A stretch of DNA of 64,000 nt, from assembly GCA_047602905.1 (NCBI GenBank), contig JBLKOP010000002.1:82874-146873 (forward strand). The letters are read 5' to 3'. The notes below the pieces were generated by a model, which had not been told where the DNA came from, did not search any database, and saw only the letters and a list, made by a program, of their open reading frames with translations. This document shows, one piece after another, positions 1-8,629 of the stretch. Position 1 is the stretch's first letter. Every line of letters begins with the position of its first letter. The translations under genes were made by a program, and so were the position numbers. Source of the DNA: SKIA01 sp047602905 (lineage in GTDB: Archaea; Nanobdellota; Nanobdellia; Woesearchaeales; SKIA01).

Positions 1-663
1 TTTTAGTAGGCTTCCTTGGTTCATTACGTGTACCGTGTCTGCTACTGTTGATACGAAGTTCATGTCGTGCTCTATAAGTAGGATTGTTTTGTTTTGTTCT
101 TGTAGTGTTTTTAGTACGCGCTGTATTTGTTCTCGTAGCGCTGGGTTTACTCCTGCTACTGGTTCGTCAAGAAGGATTATGTCGGTGTTTTTTGCTATTG
201 CGAGCGCGAGTTCTAAGAGTTTTTTTTGCCCATACGAGAGGTCTTGTGCTTTTGTTGTTAGTGTGTTGTTAAAACCTACTGTTTCTAGTGCTTGTTGTGC
301 TTGTTTTTTCCAGTCGGTTTCTGTACTAAATAGGCTGATGAGTTTGTCATCGTCCTTGTTAAGGGCGAGTTGTAGGTGTTCATACACTGTTAGGTTGCTA
401 AAGAGTCTTGGGTGTTGAAATGTTCTTGCGAGTTGCTGTGCTACTCTGTGCGGTTTTGTGGTTAGGGGTTGTTGTTTGTAGAGTATTTCTCCTGCGTCTT
501 TGTTTTCAAATCCTGTTATGAGGTTGAATGCGGTTGTTTTTCCGCAACCGTTTGGTCCTATGAGTGCTGTTATGCTTTTTTCTTTTACTGTGAAGCTGAG
601 GTTGTTTACTGCTCGTACTCCTCCGAAGTGTTTTGTTAGGTTGCGTACTTCTAGTAGGTTCAT
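1..663 (-). CDS. livG: ABC importer ATPase, LivG-type (3' end outside window)
   Basis: ATP-hydrolysing subunit of a branched-chain amino acid type ABC importer. The frame is open from the ATG at 663 to the window edge (221 codons), so the C-terminus is missing. Visible: Walker A GPNGCGKTT near residue 38, a Q-loop region (ARTFQHPRLF), signature LSYGQKK, Walker B IILLDEP followed by VAGVNP typical of LivG, and switch His in IEHD. The start overlaps the livM stop by 4 bases, so the two are translationally coupled. LivF may lie beyond the left edge. The substrate is inferred from family only; other amides or amino acids are possible. Confidence 0.93.
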   Translation of the reverse strand, partial: MNLLEVRNLTKHFGGVRAVNNLSFTVKEKSITALIGPNGCGKTTAFNLITGFENKDAGEILYKQQPLTTKPHRVAQQLARTFQHPRLFSNLTVYEHLQLALNKDDDKLISLFSTETDWKKQAQQALETVGFNNTLTTKAQDLSYGQKKLLELALAIAKNTDIILLDEPVAGVNPALREQIQRVLKTLQEQNKTILLIEHDMNFVSTVADTVHVMNQGSLLK

Positions 664-1532
664 TGTAAGCTCACCTTCCCAAAGAGCCCTTTTGGTTTGT
701 TCATGAGTATGAGTATGAGTATGCTTGCGTAGATGATTTGTCTTGCTGGTCCGAGTATGCTGCTGGGTAGTCCTATGAACCTGAGTGCTTCTCCTAGTCC
801 TATGATGAGTATTACTCCTGCTATGCTTCCTTTCGTGCTTGCTAGTCCTCCTACGATGACTACTGTGAGTAAGAGTACGAGTTCTAGGAGCATGAAGCTT
901 GTTGGGTCTATGTAGCTTATGTAGTGCGCGTACAGACTTCCTGCTACTCCTATGAAGAAACCGCTTATCGCGTTGGTTTTTGCTTGTATTGATAAAACGT
1001 TTTTTCCTAGCATCTGCGCTCCTGCTTCGTCATCTCGCGCTGCTTGTAGTGCTCGCCCGAAGCGACTCGTTGCTACTGCGTGTATCGTGTATACGCTTAT
1101 CGTTGCTAGTATTGCTGCGAATAGGAGGTAGTGGTTGTTTGTTGTTATGCTTACTCCAAGCAGTTCTGGTTTGGGTATTCCTGGTATTCCTAGTGCTCCT
1201 CTGGTTACACTCGTCCAGTTAAGTAGGATGTTTCCTATTACGTAGCTAAACCCAAGCGTTGCGAGTGCGAGGTAGTCTCCTTTTACGTGTTTTGTTGAGT
1301 ACAGAAGTGCTACTGCAAATGATGCAGTTATTATGGCTGCTGCGAGTAGCGCTACGAGGTATGGTAGGTGTAGTTGCATCATAAAAATTGCTGATGTGTA
1401 CGCTCCTATCCCAAAGAGTGCTACTAGTGCTAGGTTGAGCATTCCTCCGTTTCCTAGTAGTAGGTTGTAGCTTGCTGCGAGTATTGCGTATATTGCTATG
1501 ATGATGAGTATGTGTGTTAGGTACGCGCTCAT
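660..1532 (-). CDS. livM: ABC importer permease, LivM-type
   Basis: Inner-membrane permease of the HAAT family, 290 aa. It is almost entirely hydrophobic with about eight predicted membrane segments. The LivM-type conserved stretch ALAYLVGN-like is represented here by ATLGFSYVIGNIL and the EAA-like loop by RALQAARDDEAGAQMLG around residues 160-180. It overlaps livH by 4 bases upstream and livG by 4 bases downstream, giving a tight livH-livM-livG operon. Confidence 0.93.
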   Translation of the reverse strand: MSAYLTHILIIIAIYAILAASYNLLLGNGGMLNLALVALFGIGAYTSAIFMMQLHLPYLVALLAAAIITASFAVALLYSTKHVKGDYLALATLGFSYVIGNILLNWTSVTRGALGIPGIPKPELLGVSITTNNHYLLFAAILATISVYTIHAVATSRFGRALQAARDDEAGAQMLGKNVLSIQAKTNAISGFFIGVAGSLYAHYISYIDPTSFMLLELVLLLTVVIVGGLASTKGSIAGVILIIGLGEALRFIGLPSSILGPARQIIYASILILILMNKPKGLFGKVSLQ

Positions 1533-2413
1533 AGTCTCTCCCCCGTCTTTTTTCCAAAGAGTCCTTGTGGTCTAAGCAGTAAGAATAAGAAGAGGAGTGT
1601 GAAGGTTATTGCGTCTTTCCAGCCGCTTGGAAGCCACCAGATACCGAAGTTCTCCGCTACTCCTACGATGTAGCTTCCTGCTATGCTTGCTGGTACGCTT
1701 GTCATTCCTCCTATTACTGCTCCTGAGAATCCTTTTACCATAAGGCTTGTTCCCATTGTTGGCTCTAGGCTTTGCTCTAATCCGATAAGCACTCCTGCTA
1801 CTCCTGCGAGCACGCTTGCTATCAGAAACGCTGCTGTCATGAGCTTGTCTGCTTGTATTCCTTGTATGTTTGCTAGTTCTGGATTATCTGCTACTGCTCG
1901 TAGTTCTCGGCCTATTTGTGTGTAGCGAAGAAAGAAGTATAGGAGTATGAGTAGTGCTGCGCTACTAAGAATAATGATTATTTGTAAGAGGGTTATTCTT
2001 GCTCCAAGAACACTTATTCCTGCTGTTATTTCAAAGAGCTGAAAGCTTTTTACTCCTGCTCCAAACAAGATCATAAGGATGTTTTCAAAGAGTATGAGTA
2101 ACGCTACTGATACGATAAGTATTACTACGCTGCTTGCTTGTTTTTTTTGTAGCGGTGCGTAAAAAAACGTTCTTACTAGGTAGCCAAGAGCGGCGCTTGC
2201 TATGAGTGTGAGAATTACTGATAGCCAAAAAGGCATTCCTAGCATGCTAAACAGCCAGAAACAAATGTATCCTCCTACAGCTATGCTTGCTCCGTGAGCA
2301 AAATGCATTACTTTGTTTGTTGTGTAGATAAGGGAGAAGCCTGCTGCTACAAGGCCATAAACGCTTCCTATGATGAGGCTGTTAATGAGTAGTTGACTGA
2401 AAGGAAAGCTCAT
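1529..2413 (-). CDS. livH: ABC importer permease, LivH-type
   Basis: First gene of the reverse-strand importer operon, 294 aa, a polytopic membrane protein of the LivH family. Family hallmarks include GLVAAGFSLIYTTNKVMHFAHG near the N-terminus and the cytoplasmic EAA-like loop GRELRAVADNPELANIQG. It is expected to pair with LivM to form the translocation pore. A TATA-like element lies about 25 bases before the ATG, consistent with a leaderless message. Confidence 0.93.
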   Translation of the reverse strand: MSFPFSQLLINSLIIGSVYGLVAAGFSLIYTTNKVMHFAHGASIAVGGYICFWLFSMLGMPFWLSVILTLIASAALGYLVRTFFYAPLQKKQASSVVILIVSVALLILFENILMILFGAGVKSFQLFEITAGISVLGARITLLQIIIILSSAALLILLYFFLRYTQIGRELRAVADNPELANIQGIQADKLMTAAFLIASVLAGVAGVLIGLEQSLEPTMGTSLMVKGFSGAVIGGMTSVPASIAGSYIVGVAENFGIWWLPSGWKDAITFTLLFLFLLLRPQGLFGKKTGERL

Positions 2414-2487
2414 AGGGTTGTTTTACCACAAGATATTATATAAACTACACCCAAACGTTTTTATGTATTAAGCTTCTTCTTTTGTAG
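2414..2487. promoter_or_regulatory. Divergent promoters for livHMG and the binding-protein gene
   Basis: This 74-base spacer holds two archaeal TATA-like elements: TTTATATAATA on the reverse strand (about 2433-2445) for livH, and TTTTTATGTA (about 2459-2468) for the forward lipoprotein. Each lies about 25 bases from its start codon, which fits leaderless transcription of both halves of one transporter. Confidence 0.6.
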
Positions 2488-3597
2488 ATGAGAAGAAGTG
2501 CTTTTTTGCTTATCGTCGTTGCGTTCTTATTGTTTGCTTGTACAACTCCTGCTCAAGAAAGTTCTTCTGAGACTGTTTATGAGATAGGACTTATTGCTCC
2601 CTTATCTGGGGATGCAGCGTTTATTGGTGAAGGGCTTTCTGGTGTTACTCAAGTAGCTGTTGAAGACGTTAATGCTCTCTGGGCTGATGATAATAAGCGA
2701 TTAGTGGTTCGTTACGAGGATGGTATGTGTAATGGTCGAGAAGCACTTAGTGCTCTTCAGTCATTACATGATCGTTACTCAATTACTGTTATAAGTGGAG
2801 GCGCTTGTAGTGGAGAGACTCTTGGTATGGCTCCGTACGCTAATGATAATCAGATTCTTTTGTTATCAAGTGGTTCTACTTCTCCTGCTATTCGTGAAGC
2901 TGGAGAGTTTGTTTTTAGAAATTATCCTTCTGATGATGGTGTTGCTATCATTCTTTCTGAGCAAATTGCTCAGCAAGGTTTTTCTCGCGTAGCGCTTCTT
3001 TCTGAGAACACTGATTACGCTCAAGACTTACGAGACGCTTTTGTTAGTAATTTAGAGCAGCGAGGTGTTGAGGTAGTTGCTAGTGAGAACGTGTTAAGTT
3101 CTTCAAGAGATTTTCGTACAGAACTCACTCGCATCCAGCAAGAACAACCTACTGTTTTAGTACTTGTTCCGCAAACAGCTCCTATGAGTGCTTCTATGAT
3201 GCGTCAAGTGCGTGAGTTAGGTCTTCAGGCTGAATTGTTTTTTCCTGACTTAGGTGTGCTTTTTGACGCACTAACTGATAATAGGGATTTGTTTGTTGGC
3301 GTAACAACTGCTCGCTATGTTGTTGCTGCTCAGGATAGTGAGGAGTACCAAGACATTCTTGCTCGCTCAAGTTGCACTCTTGAAGGGTACTGCGCTGCTC
3401 AGTACGACGCGATAGTCTTGTTAGCGGATATTATTGATTCTTGTGGATCAGTAGACGCTCTTTGCGTTCAGCAAGGACTTTTTGATACGCAAGGAAGACA
3501 AGGGCTTGCGGGTGAGCTAAGCTTTGATGAGAACGGAGAAATTCTTGGCAACTTCGAAATCGTCCGTATTAGCGAAGAAGCAATTGAGCTTGTTTAG
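2488..3597 (+). CDS. Substrate-binding lipoprotein of the ABC importer (LivK-like)
   Basis: 369-aa periplasmic-binding-protein type I receptor, divergent from livHMG. A hydrophobic N-terminus ends in the lipobox LLFAC (Cys18), predicting a lipid-anchored protein on the outside of the membrane. After a short Ser/Glu linker the mature domain opens with IGLIAPLSGDAAFIGEG, the usual start of LivK/AmiC-type receptors. The ligand cannot be read from sequence; the C-terminal lobe is shorter than in bacterial LivK. It very probably feeds the adjacent permease. Confidence 0.88.
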   Translation: MRRSAFLLIVVAFLLFACTTPAQESSSETVYEIGLIAPLSGDAAFIGEGLSGVTQVAVEDVNALWADDNKRLVVRYEDGMCNGREALSALQSLHDRYSITVISGGACSGETLGMAPYANDNQILLLSSGSTSPAIREAGEFVFRNYPSDDGVAIILSEQIAQQGFSRVALLSENTDYAQDLRDAFVSNLEQRGVEVVASENVLSSSRDFRTELTRIQQEQPTVLVLVPQTAPMSASMMRQVRELGLQAELFFPDLGVLFDALTDNRDLFVGVTTARYVVAAQDSEEYQDILARSSCTLEGYCAAQYDAIVLLADIIDSCGSVDALCVQQGLFDTQGRQGLAGELSFDENGEILGNFEIVRISEEAIELV

Positions 3598-3819
3598 TAT
3601 TTTGCTTTTCTCGCAGCAGCTTATTGATACGAACAAACGTTTCCAAAAAACAACTCGTGCAAGATAGTGCTAGGAGATTCTTAGGAAGTAACTTCTTTTT
3701 CATTGGTTTTTTTGTACTTCATGTGCAATAACGTCTCTGTACTCAACAAGTTGTGGTTGTAATCCATGAGCGGCTCCTGGTTTTTCAAACAATACGATAT
3801 TCATCTGTTTCTCTTGTAG
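3598..3819. other. Spacer without a supported gene
   Basis: No convincing gene. On the reverse strand a 34-codon frame (3804 to 3700, beginning MNIVLFEKPG) uses codons like local genes and could be a remnant of a lost gene, but nothing supports translation. The spacer leads into a truncated Lrp-like fragment. Confidence 0.4.
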
Positions 3820-3897
3820 TTGTATTGTTTTTATTACCTGCTATCCTCTCTTATTTGGCTGTGCTTGTTATGCGCAAATAAGAACAATACTTACTTT

Positions 3898-4104
3898 ACT
3901 CTGAAAGACACAAACATCACGCACGTAGTCAAACAAAACAGTGCGTGGGACGTAGAACTAGAAGTCCTCGCCCACACCTACCAGGAATACCAAGAAACAA
4001 TAAATAACCTCACACAAGAATTCTCAGAAACAATAACAAGAATAGAAACAGCAATAATGACAGCAGACCGCGTCTGGCCAGCAGGAGCAAACTTCTTAAA
4101 GTAA
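3898..4104 (+). pseudogene. C-terminal fragment of an Lrp/AsnC-type regulator
   Basis: An open frame from 3820 encodes a nonsensical hydrophobic start, but from about 3898 it reads like the second half of an Lrp/AsnC ligand-binding (RAM) domain: WDVELEVLAHTYQEYQE followed by a helix and a beta strand, similar in layout to the C-terminus of the double-Lrp protein at 13882. No HTH domain precedes it. I call it a truncated relic. It marks the left side of the AT-rich island. A small real protein is the alternative. Confidence 0.45.
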
Positions 4105-4162
4105 TCACTTATAAGTAGTTAAAAAAGATACTTATTTAAATACCTATTTATTCAACAAGTAT

Positions 4163-5074
4163 ATGAATCTTAAATCTAGGCATTTCTTATATGCTACGCA
4201 AGAAGATATAGATAATCCTTTGGAACTTTCAAAGAACCCCAATAATATTAAAGTTGTAAATCTCGGGGATTCGTTTTTTTATCCTCCAAAACATCTTCAA
4301 GAAGGTCTTGAATCTGTTTTAGTATTCTCAGAAAACACTAAAAAAAGAGACATTCCAAGCGGAAGTGTGTGGAGGTATAGTGATGCTGATTATAAACCGG
4401 AAATTTTACGAGATGACGTCGGTTGTGGCATTACTCTTTACCTGATGCAAAAGGGAGTAACTCCAGAAGATGTATTAAAAGTAGGTTCTCAATACTCTTT
4501 TGGAGGAGGAAACCATTTTCTAAATAAAGGTTCTTTTGATGAAAAACTGGACTATTTAATGTTACACTCTGATTTAAACTCTCAAAAAAAAATTCCTAAA
4601 TCAACATCTGAAGCTCAATCTCAAGTAAGTACTGCCACAAGTAAGCGTAGAGAACTTATTGAAAAAATGATTAATGAATTAGAAACTAGAGCTGACTTTT
4701 TTATGGACTGGCCACATAATCATATTGATACTTCCGGTGAAAAAACAATATATATGAAAGGTGTTGTTGATACAAAAAAAACAGAAGGAATAGGATTACT
4801 TGCTTTAACTCCCCATGATGGTTGCGCGTTATACGTGCAAGGTTCTGAGGTATTAAATGGGTATATGCAGCATGGGATTGGAGTAAAAAATCATGAATAT
4901 CTTAAAGAGTACTCCTCTGTTAATAATTCTAAACACCGATATTACATCCCTAAAGACGACCCACTAGTAAGAGAAAGTTTTAACTCTATGCGTGCTTTTG
5001 GAAAAAAATTTTATCCTCGAGCAACATTTGTTGAAAGGTATCTTTCTCCAGAAATAACAATAAGAAGTCGCTAA
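4163..5074 (+). CDS. Short RtcB-like RNA ligase homologue
   Basis: 303-aa protein with the RtcB catalytic layout in compact form (canonical archaeal RtcB is about 480 aa). Visible matches to the Mn2+/GMP site: DDVGCG (Asp85, Cys88), GGGNHF (His118), MLHSD (His135), a PHNH motif (His185) followed by a KGV segment where RtcB has its RKG motif, and QHG (His237), where RtcB carries the His that forms the GMP adduct. The N-terminal DVHxGxG region of RtcB is not evident. By family, RtcB joins 2',3'-cyclic phosphate and 5'-OH RNA ends. The actual substrate is unknown. It is AT-rich relative to its neighbours, which suggests transfer, and its stop overlaps by 4 bases the stop of the convergent next gene. 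Confidence 0.7.
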   Translation: MNLKSRHFLYATQEDIDNPLELSKNPNNIKVVNLGDSFFYPPKHLQEGLESVLVFSENTKKRDIPSGSVWRYSDADYKPEILRDDVGCGITLYLMQKGVTPEDVLKVGSQYSFGGGNHFLNKGSFDEKLDYLMLHSDLNSQKKIPKSTSEAQSQVSTATSKRRELIEKMINELETRADFFMDWPHNHIDTSGEKTIYMKGVVDTKKTEGIGLLALTPHDGCALYVQGSEVLNGYMQHGIGVKNHEYLKEYSSVNNSKHRYYIPKDDPLVRESFNSMRAFGKKFYPRATFVERYLSPEITIRSR

Positions 5075-5994
5075 GAAGCAACTTTATACTTATTAACCCA
5101 TTTTTCGAAATCCTCTGTTTTCTCCTCAGGAACAAGATGTATATTGTAATAATCATTTTCTTTATGTGGTTTCTTCTCAAACTGATAATTGACATGAGGT
5201 ATTTCCAAATCATCTGTATGGAGTAATAAGGTATTTATTCCTCGTTTAAACAATAATTCTTTATCAACTCCTAAAACTACTAATGGTATATCTTCCTGTA
5301 ATTCTTTTAGAGAAAAGTCAAGAGAATAACAATAATCTCCACTTCCATTACCATACCGATCTAACTTAACAAACTTTTTTGTTTTAGATACTCTCTGCAT
5401 AATATCATCTACTTTTTTGTGTATCTTAGAGACTAATTTTTTTCTACTATTAATAAATTCAATCAACTTAATGACTTCTTCATCAAGTGCAAAAAGTATT
5501 GATTTAATAGTATTTGAATGTTCTTCTAAAAAATACTTGACTTCTTTATTATTGGCGTTTCCATTCCAATTGTTTACTAGTTCGTGCAGCTCTTCAAAAA
5601 GACTTTTTTTATTAATACTAATTTGATTAATATCTTCAAGAAGTTCTACAAGAAGCGCTCTTTCAATATGTAATGTATCATTATCATAAAATACTGTTGC
5701 TGCTTCATTAACTACTTCCAATAAATCAAATATCCCATACACGCGGTGGTATTCAACACCTTTACCGCCTTCTCTAGATTCATTGTGATACTTGTCTATT
5801 TGTTTAAGCACGTATCTAAACTGTCGTATATTGGGATTTTCTAGTAATTCCTCTACGCCAGCAATAAAGAGTTCTTCTATGTTCTTTATCTCAGACAATT
5901 CTTTTAGAAGTAATTGCTTTTCTTTTTCTAAAGTTATATTAAATTTGTTGGTAAATGGTTTTTTTGTATGTAATAATTTAAAAAATGCTTTCAT
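5071..5994 (-). CDS. Uncharacterised protein beside the RtcB-like gene
   Basis: 307 aa, not recognised. The N-terminal two thirds is charged and predicted helical (ELSEIKNIEELFIAGVEELL and similar segments). The last third looks alpha/beta, with LVVLGVDKELLFKRGIN and HVNYQF. No membrane segment or signal peptide. It is convergent with the RtcB-like gene (4-base overlap) and shares its AT-rich codon use, so the two probably arrived together. Its ATG overlaps (ATGA) the stop of an upstream frame that lacks a start codon, indicating it was once the downstream gene of a pair. Confidence 0.75.
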   Translation of the reverse strand: MKAFFKLLHTKKPFTNKFNITLEKEKQLLLKELSEIKNIEELFIAGVEELLENPNIRQFRYVLKQIDKYHNESREGGKGVEYHRVYGIFDLLEVVNEAATVFYDNDTLHIERALLVELLEDINQISINKKSLFEELHELVNNWNGNANNKEVKYFLEEHSNTIKSILFALDEEVIKLIEFINSRKKLVSKIHKKVDDIMQRVSKTKKFVKLDRYGNGSGDYCYSLDFSLKELQEDIPLVVLGVDKELLFKRGINTLLLHTDDLEIPHVNYQFEKKPHKENDYYNIHLVPEEKTEDFEKWVNKYKVAS

Positions 5995-6208
5995 ATAATA
6001 TCATCTGCAGTAATACTGGCAATTTTTCTTATAAGTTTTTCTAATTTTTTTCTTGATAGAATCTTACTTTTTGTTTTATTTAAAAAATATTTTGCAGAGG
6101 TTTTATCTTCTAAACAGTTTACTTTAGGTTGTATGCTTCTTGTAGCGTTGTTGTTCCTGCGTAGATTTGTTCTCGTACGCTTCTCATTTCTGAATCAACT
6201 TTTCTTTA
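5991..6208 (-). pseudogene. Two truncated gene relics at the island edge
   Basis: From about 6118 down to 5991 an AT-rich, Lys-rich frame (ending KLIRKIASITADDII) has no start codon and ends with a TGA overlapping the next gene's ATG. From about 6208 to 6119 a different reverse frame with ordinary local codon use (VDSEMRSVREQIYAG) runs to TAA. The change of frame and composition near 6118-6121 looks like the right junction of an insertion that cut both genes. Functions unknown. Confidence 0.45.
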
Positions 6209-6234
6209 TGAGTTGTTCTTTTATTTTTGTTTGT

Positions 6235-6981
6235 TTATATATTTGTTGGGTTGTTGTTTAGGTATTGTTCTGCTAGTTTATTTGTGTATTTGGTTAGTTC
6301 TTTGTTGATTTTGTGTAGTTGTTTTCTTGTTGGTAGCGTTTGTCGTATCCTCCAGGCTTCGTGTATTGGGTGTTTTGTTTGTTCTCGGAGTTCTTTTACG
6401 AGTTTGTTTCTTTCAAGAATGTAGGGTTTGTTTTGTAGTTGTAGTTCTACTCGTGCTAGCTCGAAGACTATTTTGTGAAAGTCTTTTAGTGGGTAGGGCT
6501 CGTTTTGTTCTTGTAATTGTTTACTCATCTCTTTACTTACTTCTATGAGGTGTTGTAGTTCTTGTTTTAGCGGCATTGCTTGCGGGTACGTACTAAAATT
6601 TATTTGTTGCTTGCTAAGTAGTTTGAAGTGTTTTAGTCGTTGTACGAAGCGCTCTGGCTTAATGAATTGTAGTATTGGCTCTATTGGTTCTTGCTGTTTC
6701 CTAAGACTTTTCTCTGTAAATATTCGTAGCCTACTCTCTATTGCTATATTGTTTTTTTCTAAGTACTCTTCTAGTTGTTTGTTAATTGTTTCTTCTTGTT
6801 TGTACGTCTCATTGCTGCGTACAATTGCAAAGAAGTCTATGTCGCTAAACTCATTTCTTTCTTTGTTATCAAGTATTGTTCCTCCAAGGTATAAAGCGAC
6901 GAGTTCTTCTTTAATGAGTTGTTGTAAAATGAGTTGTTTACAAGCAGTTATTGTTGTTTGTATTTGTTGTTCTGAGAGCAT
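6235..6981 (-). CDS. Pol beta-type nucleotidyltransferase domain protein
   Basis: 248 aa. The N-terminal third carries the minimal nucleotidyltransferase signature: LYLGGTILD followed by FSDIDFF, where the DID acidic pair would bind Mg2+. The C-terminal part is helical and rich in Gln/Lys/Glu, as in nucleotidyltransferase plus helical-partner (MNT/HEPN-like or KNTase-like) proteins. No separate HEPN partner gene is adjacent. Target (nucleotide transfer to protein, RNA or antibiotic) cannot be inferred. Confidence 0.75.
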   Translation of the reverse strand: MLSEQQIQTTITACKQLILQQLIKEELVALYLGGTILDNKERNEFSDIDFFAIVRSNETYKQEETINKQLEEYLEKNNIAIESRLRIFTEKSLRKQQEPIEPILQFIKPERFVQRLKHFKLLSKQQINFSTYPQAMPLKQELQHLIEVSKEMSKQLQEQNEPYPLKDFHKIVFELARVELQLQNKPYILERNKLVKELREQTKHPIHEAWRIRQTLPTRKQLHKINKELTKYTNKLAEQYLNNNPTNI

Positions 6982-7085
6982 CTCTTTTGTTGTTCTCTTC
7001 TTGTTATTTAATGATTTCTTACGTAATTGTTCTAATCAGCTTTTTTTGGTTGTTTTTTTATAGGTGTTCGTTTCTTTGTTGTGTT

Positions 7086-7787
7086 ATGGATGTATTGTTT
7101 GTTCTTCTGATTTTGTTTGTGGCTTTTTATTTGCAGTCTGTTGTTGGTTTTGCTTCTGGTCTTGTCGCTGCTCCTTTTCTCATTCTTTTTTTGTCTTTTC
7201 CGGAAATGGTTTTTTTATTATCGGTTATTGGGTTGTTTTTTGCTTCGTATCAAGTTCCTAAAGTTTTTTCTTCTGCTCATAAGCGTATGTTGTTGTTTTT
7301 GTTTCCTTCATTACTAGTTGGTATGTTTTTTGGTGTTCGTAGCCTTGCTGTTTTTTCTCGGAGCACTCTTGAGTTGGTGTTGGTTGCTGTTATTGTTTTG
7401 GGGTTGTTCTTGATTGTGTTTCGTTCTCGTATTCGTTTGCCTGAGTCTGCTGGCGTGATTGTTGGTTTTCTTGGAGGATTTTTTTCTGGCTCAGTAAGTG
7501 TTGGTGGTCCTGTCTATGCTTCTTATATTGATTCACAAACTTCTTCTGTTGTTGCTCGCTCCACGCTTATTGTTTTGCTTGCTCTTGTTGAATTCTTTAA
7601 GCTTTCTATGCTTGTCTTCTCTGGGTTTGTAAGCTCATCGATTCTTGTTACTGCATTACTTGCTGTTCCTGTTGTTTTCTTAGCGATGTTTCTTGGTAAC
7701 AAAGCGTCTGGATTACTTTCTCAGCGAGTCTATCATGCTAGTGTTTTTGTTCTTGTACTTCTTGCTGCTGTGTTAGTTATTATGTAG
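7086..7787 (+). CDS. TauE/SafE family membrane transporter
   Basis: 233-aa polytopic membrane protein with about seven to eight hydrophobic segments. Family features: an N-terminal half containing SVVGFASGLVAAPFLI and a repeat-like second half with GFLGGFFSGSVSVGGPVYASY. TauE/SafE proteins export sulfite, sulfoacetate or similar organic anions; the substrate here is unknown. I use the ATG at 7086 (MDVLFVLLIL) rather than an earlier in-frame Met because the preceding residues overlap the divergent gene region and are not family-like. Confidence 0.85.
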   Translation: MDVLFVLLILFVAFYLQSVVGFASGLVAAPFLILFLSFPEMVFLLSVIGLFFASYQVPKVFSSAHKRMLLFLFPSLLVGMFFGVRSLAVFSRSTLELVLVAVIVLGLFLIVFRSRIRLPESAGVIVGFLGGFFSGSVSVGGPVYASYIDSQTSSVVARSTLIVLLALVEFFKLSMLVFSGFVSSSILVTALLAVPVVFLAMFLGNKASGLLSQRVYHASVFVLVLLAAVLVIM

Positions 7788-7790
7788 TTA

Positions 7791-7819
7791 GAAAAATATT
7801 ATCAAAAATATTTTTTTAT
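7791..7819. terminator. T-rich bidirectional terminator
   Basis: AAAAATATT runs and a T7 tract between two convergent genes. The reverse-strand reading follows the same A-run, TATT, T-run pattern seen after several other genes here. Archaeal termination needs only such T tracts. Confidence 0.45.
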
Positions 7820-8517
7820 TCTTTGTACATGCTGTTTAGTTGTGCTAGTTCAGTCATAAGTGGCTGATACATTGGACTTTTTGTGAAGTCTTTTTCAAAG
7901 TGTTTGCTTTCTACTAGCTCGTCTATTGCGCTGTATATTTTGTTCGTGAGTGGGCCTTTGTCTTTACGAAACTCTGCTAGGTTGTCTCTTATGTCTATTA
8001 GTTGTCCTTTTGTTCGTAGATCAAGTGTTGATATGTGTTTGTCGTTTGCAGATTTTCCTCCCATTCGTATTGCGCTTGCTATTGTTTGGTAGTCTGTAAG
8101 AAAGCTTTCTGCTTGTTCTTCTAGTATTTCTTGTACTTCTTTAGCGTTTATACTTTCTAAACCGTTTCTTTGTTTGGCTATTGACGCAACTGTTTTGTCT
8201 CCTCCTACTCCAAAGAAGTCTGTTAGTTCGTATTTTGGTGAGATAATTGTATCTTCTGGGTTGTGTATACTTCCTGTTGCGTAGAACGTTGGGTCTAGTA
8301 TTGTTGCTGTTGCTAAGTCGTATGTTGTTTCTTCTTCGTATCCAGGGTTTTGCCATCCTTGTATTCCTACGGGTAGGTTGTGTATTCCTTTGTAGTCGTT
8401 TACGCGAACTACTAGTGATTCTGAGGGCATTGATTCTTCTGGTGTAAATGAGTTGTTTAGTATTCTTTCTATGTCTTCTGGGCTTATTGGTTTGTTGTTT
8501 AGTGTTTGTATGTTCAT
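7816..8517 (-). CDS. Uncharacterised soluble protein
   Basis: 233 aa from the ATG at 8517, not recognised. No signal or membrane segment. The middle contains YELTDFFGVGGDKTV, and the C-terminal half is helical with YSAIDELVESKHFEKDF. A strong Shine-Dalgarno sequence (GGAGGTG, about 8524-8530) six bases before this ATG decides the start over a GTG three codons upstream. It is one of few genes here with a clear leader and ribosome binding site. The SKHF-containing helix weakly recalls the protein at 12700. It is divergent from the TrmB-like regulator. Confidence 0.75.
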   Translation of the reverse strand: MNIQTLNNKPISPEDIERILNNSFTPEESMPSESLVVRVNDYKGIHNLPVGIQGWQNPGYEEETTYDLATATILDPTFYATGSIHNPEDTIISPKYELTDFFGVGGDKTVASIAKQRNGLESINAKEVQEILEEQAESFLTDYQTIASAIRMGGKSANDKHISTLDLRTKGQLIDIRDNLAEFRKDKGPLTNKIYSAIDELVESKHFEKDFTKSPMYQPLMTELAQLNSMYKE

Positions 8518-8629
8518 AAAGAACACCTCCTTGTTATTACTGTGTAGTGGTTTTATGTTTATAAATATTATCCCTTCACTAGGGAGGAGAAATAATTATG
8601 TTTATAAATTGCTATTCATATGTCTTCGT
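8518..8629. promoter_or_regulatory. Divergent promoter with palindrome, TrmB-like gene
   Basis: Two copies of ATGTTTATAAAT (about 8555-8566 and 8598-8609) provide TATA boxes, the second about 25 bases before the TrmB-like ATG. Between them lies the inverted repeat TCCCT-tcact-AGGGA (8571-8585). The symmetric arrangement suggests an operator controlling both divergent genes, most simply bound by the adjacent regulator. This is inference. Confidence 0.5.

Noticed and set aside
3700..3804. 34-codon reverse frame in the spacer
   Set aside because: Local-like codon use but no promoter, no recognisable domain and a decayed context; kept only as a possible relic.
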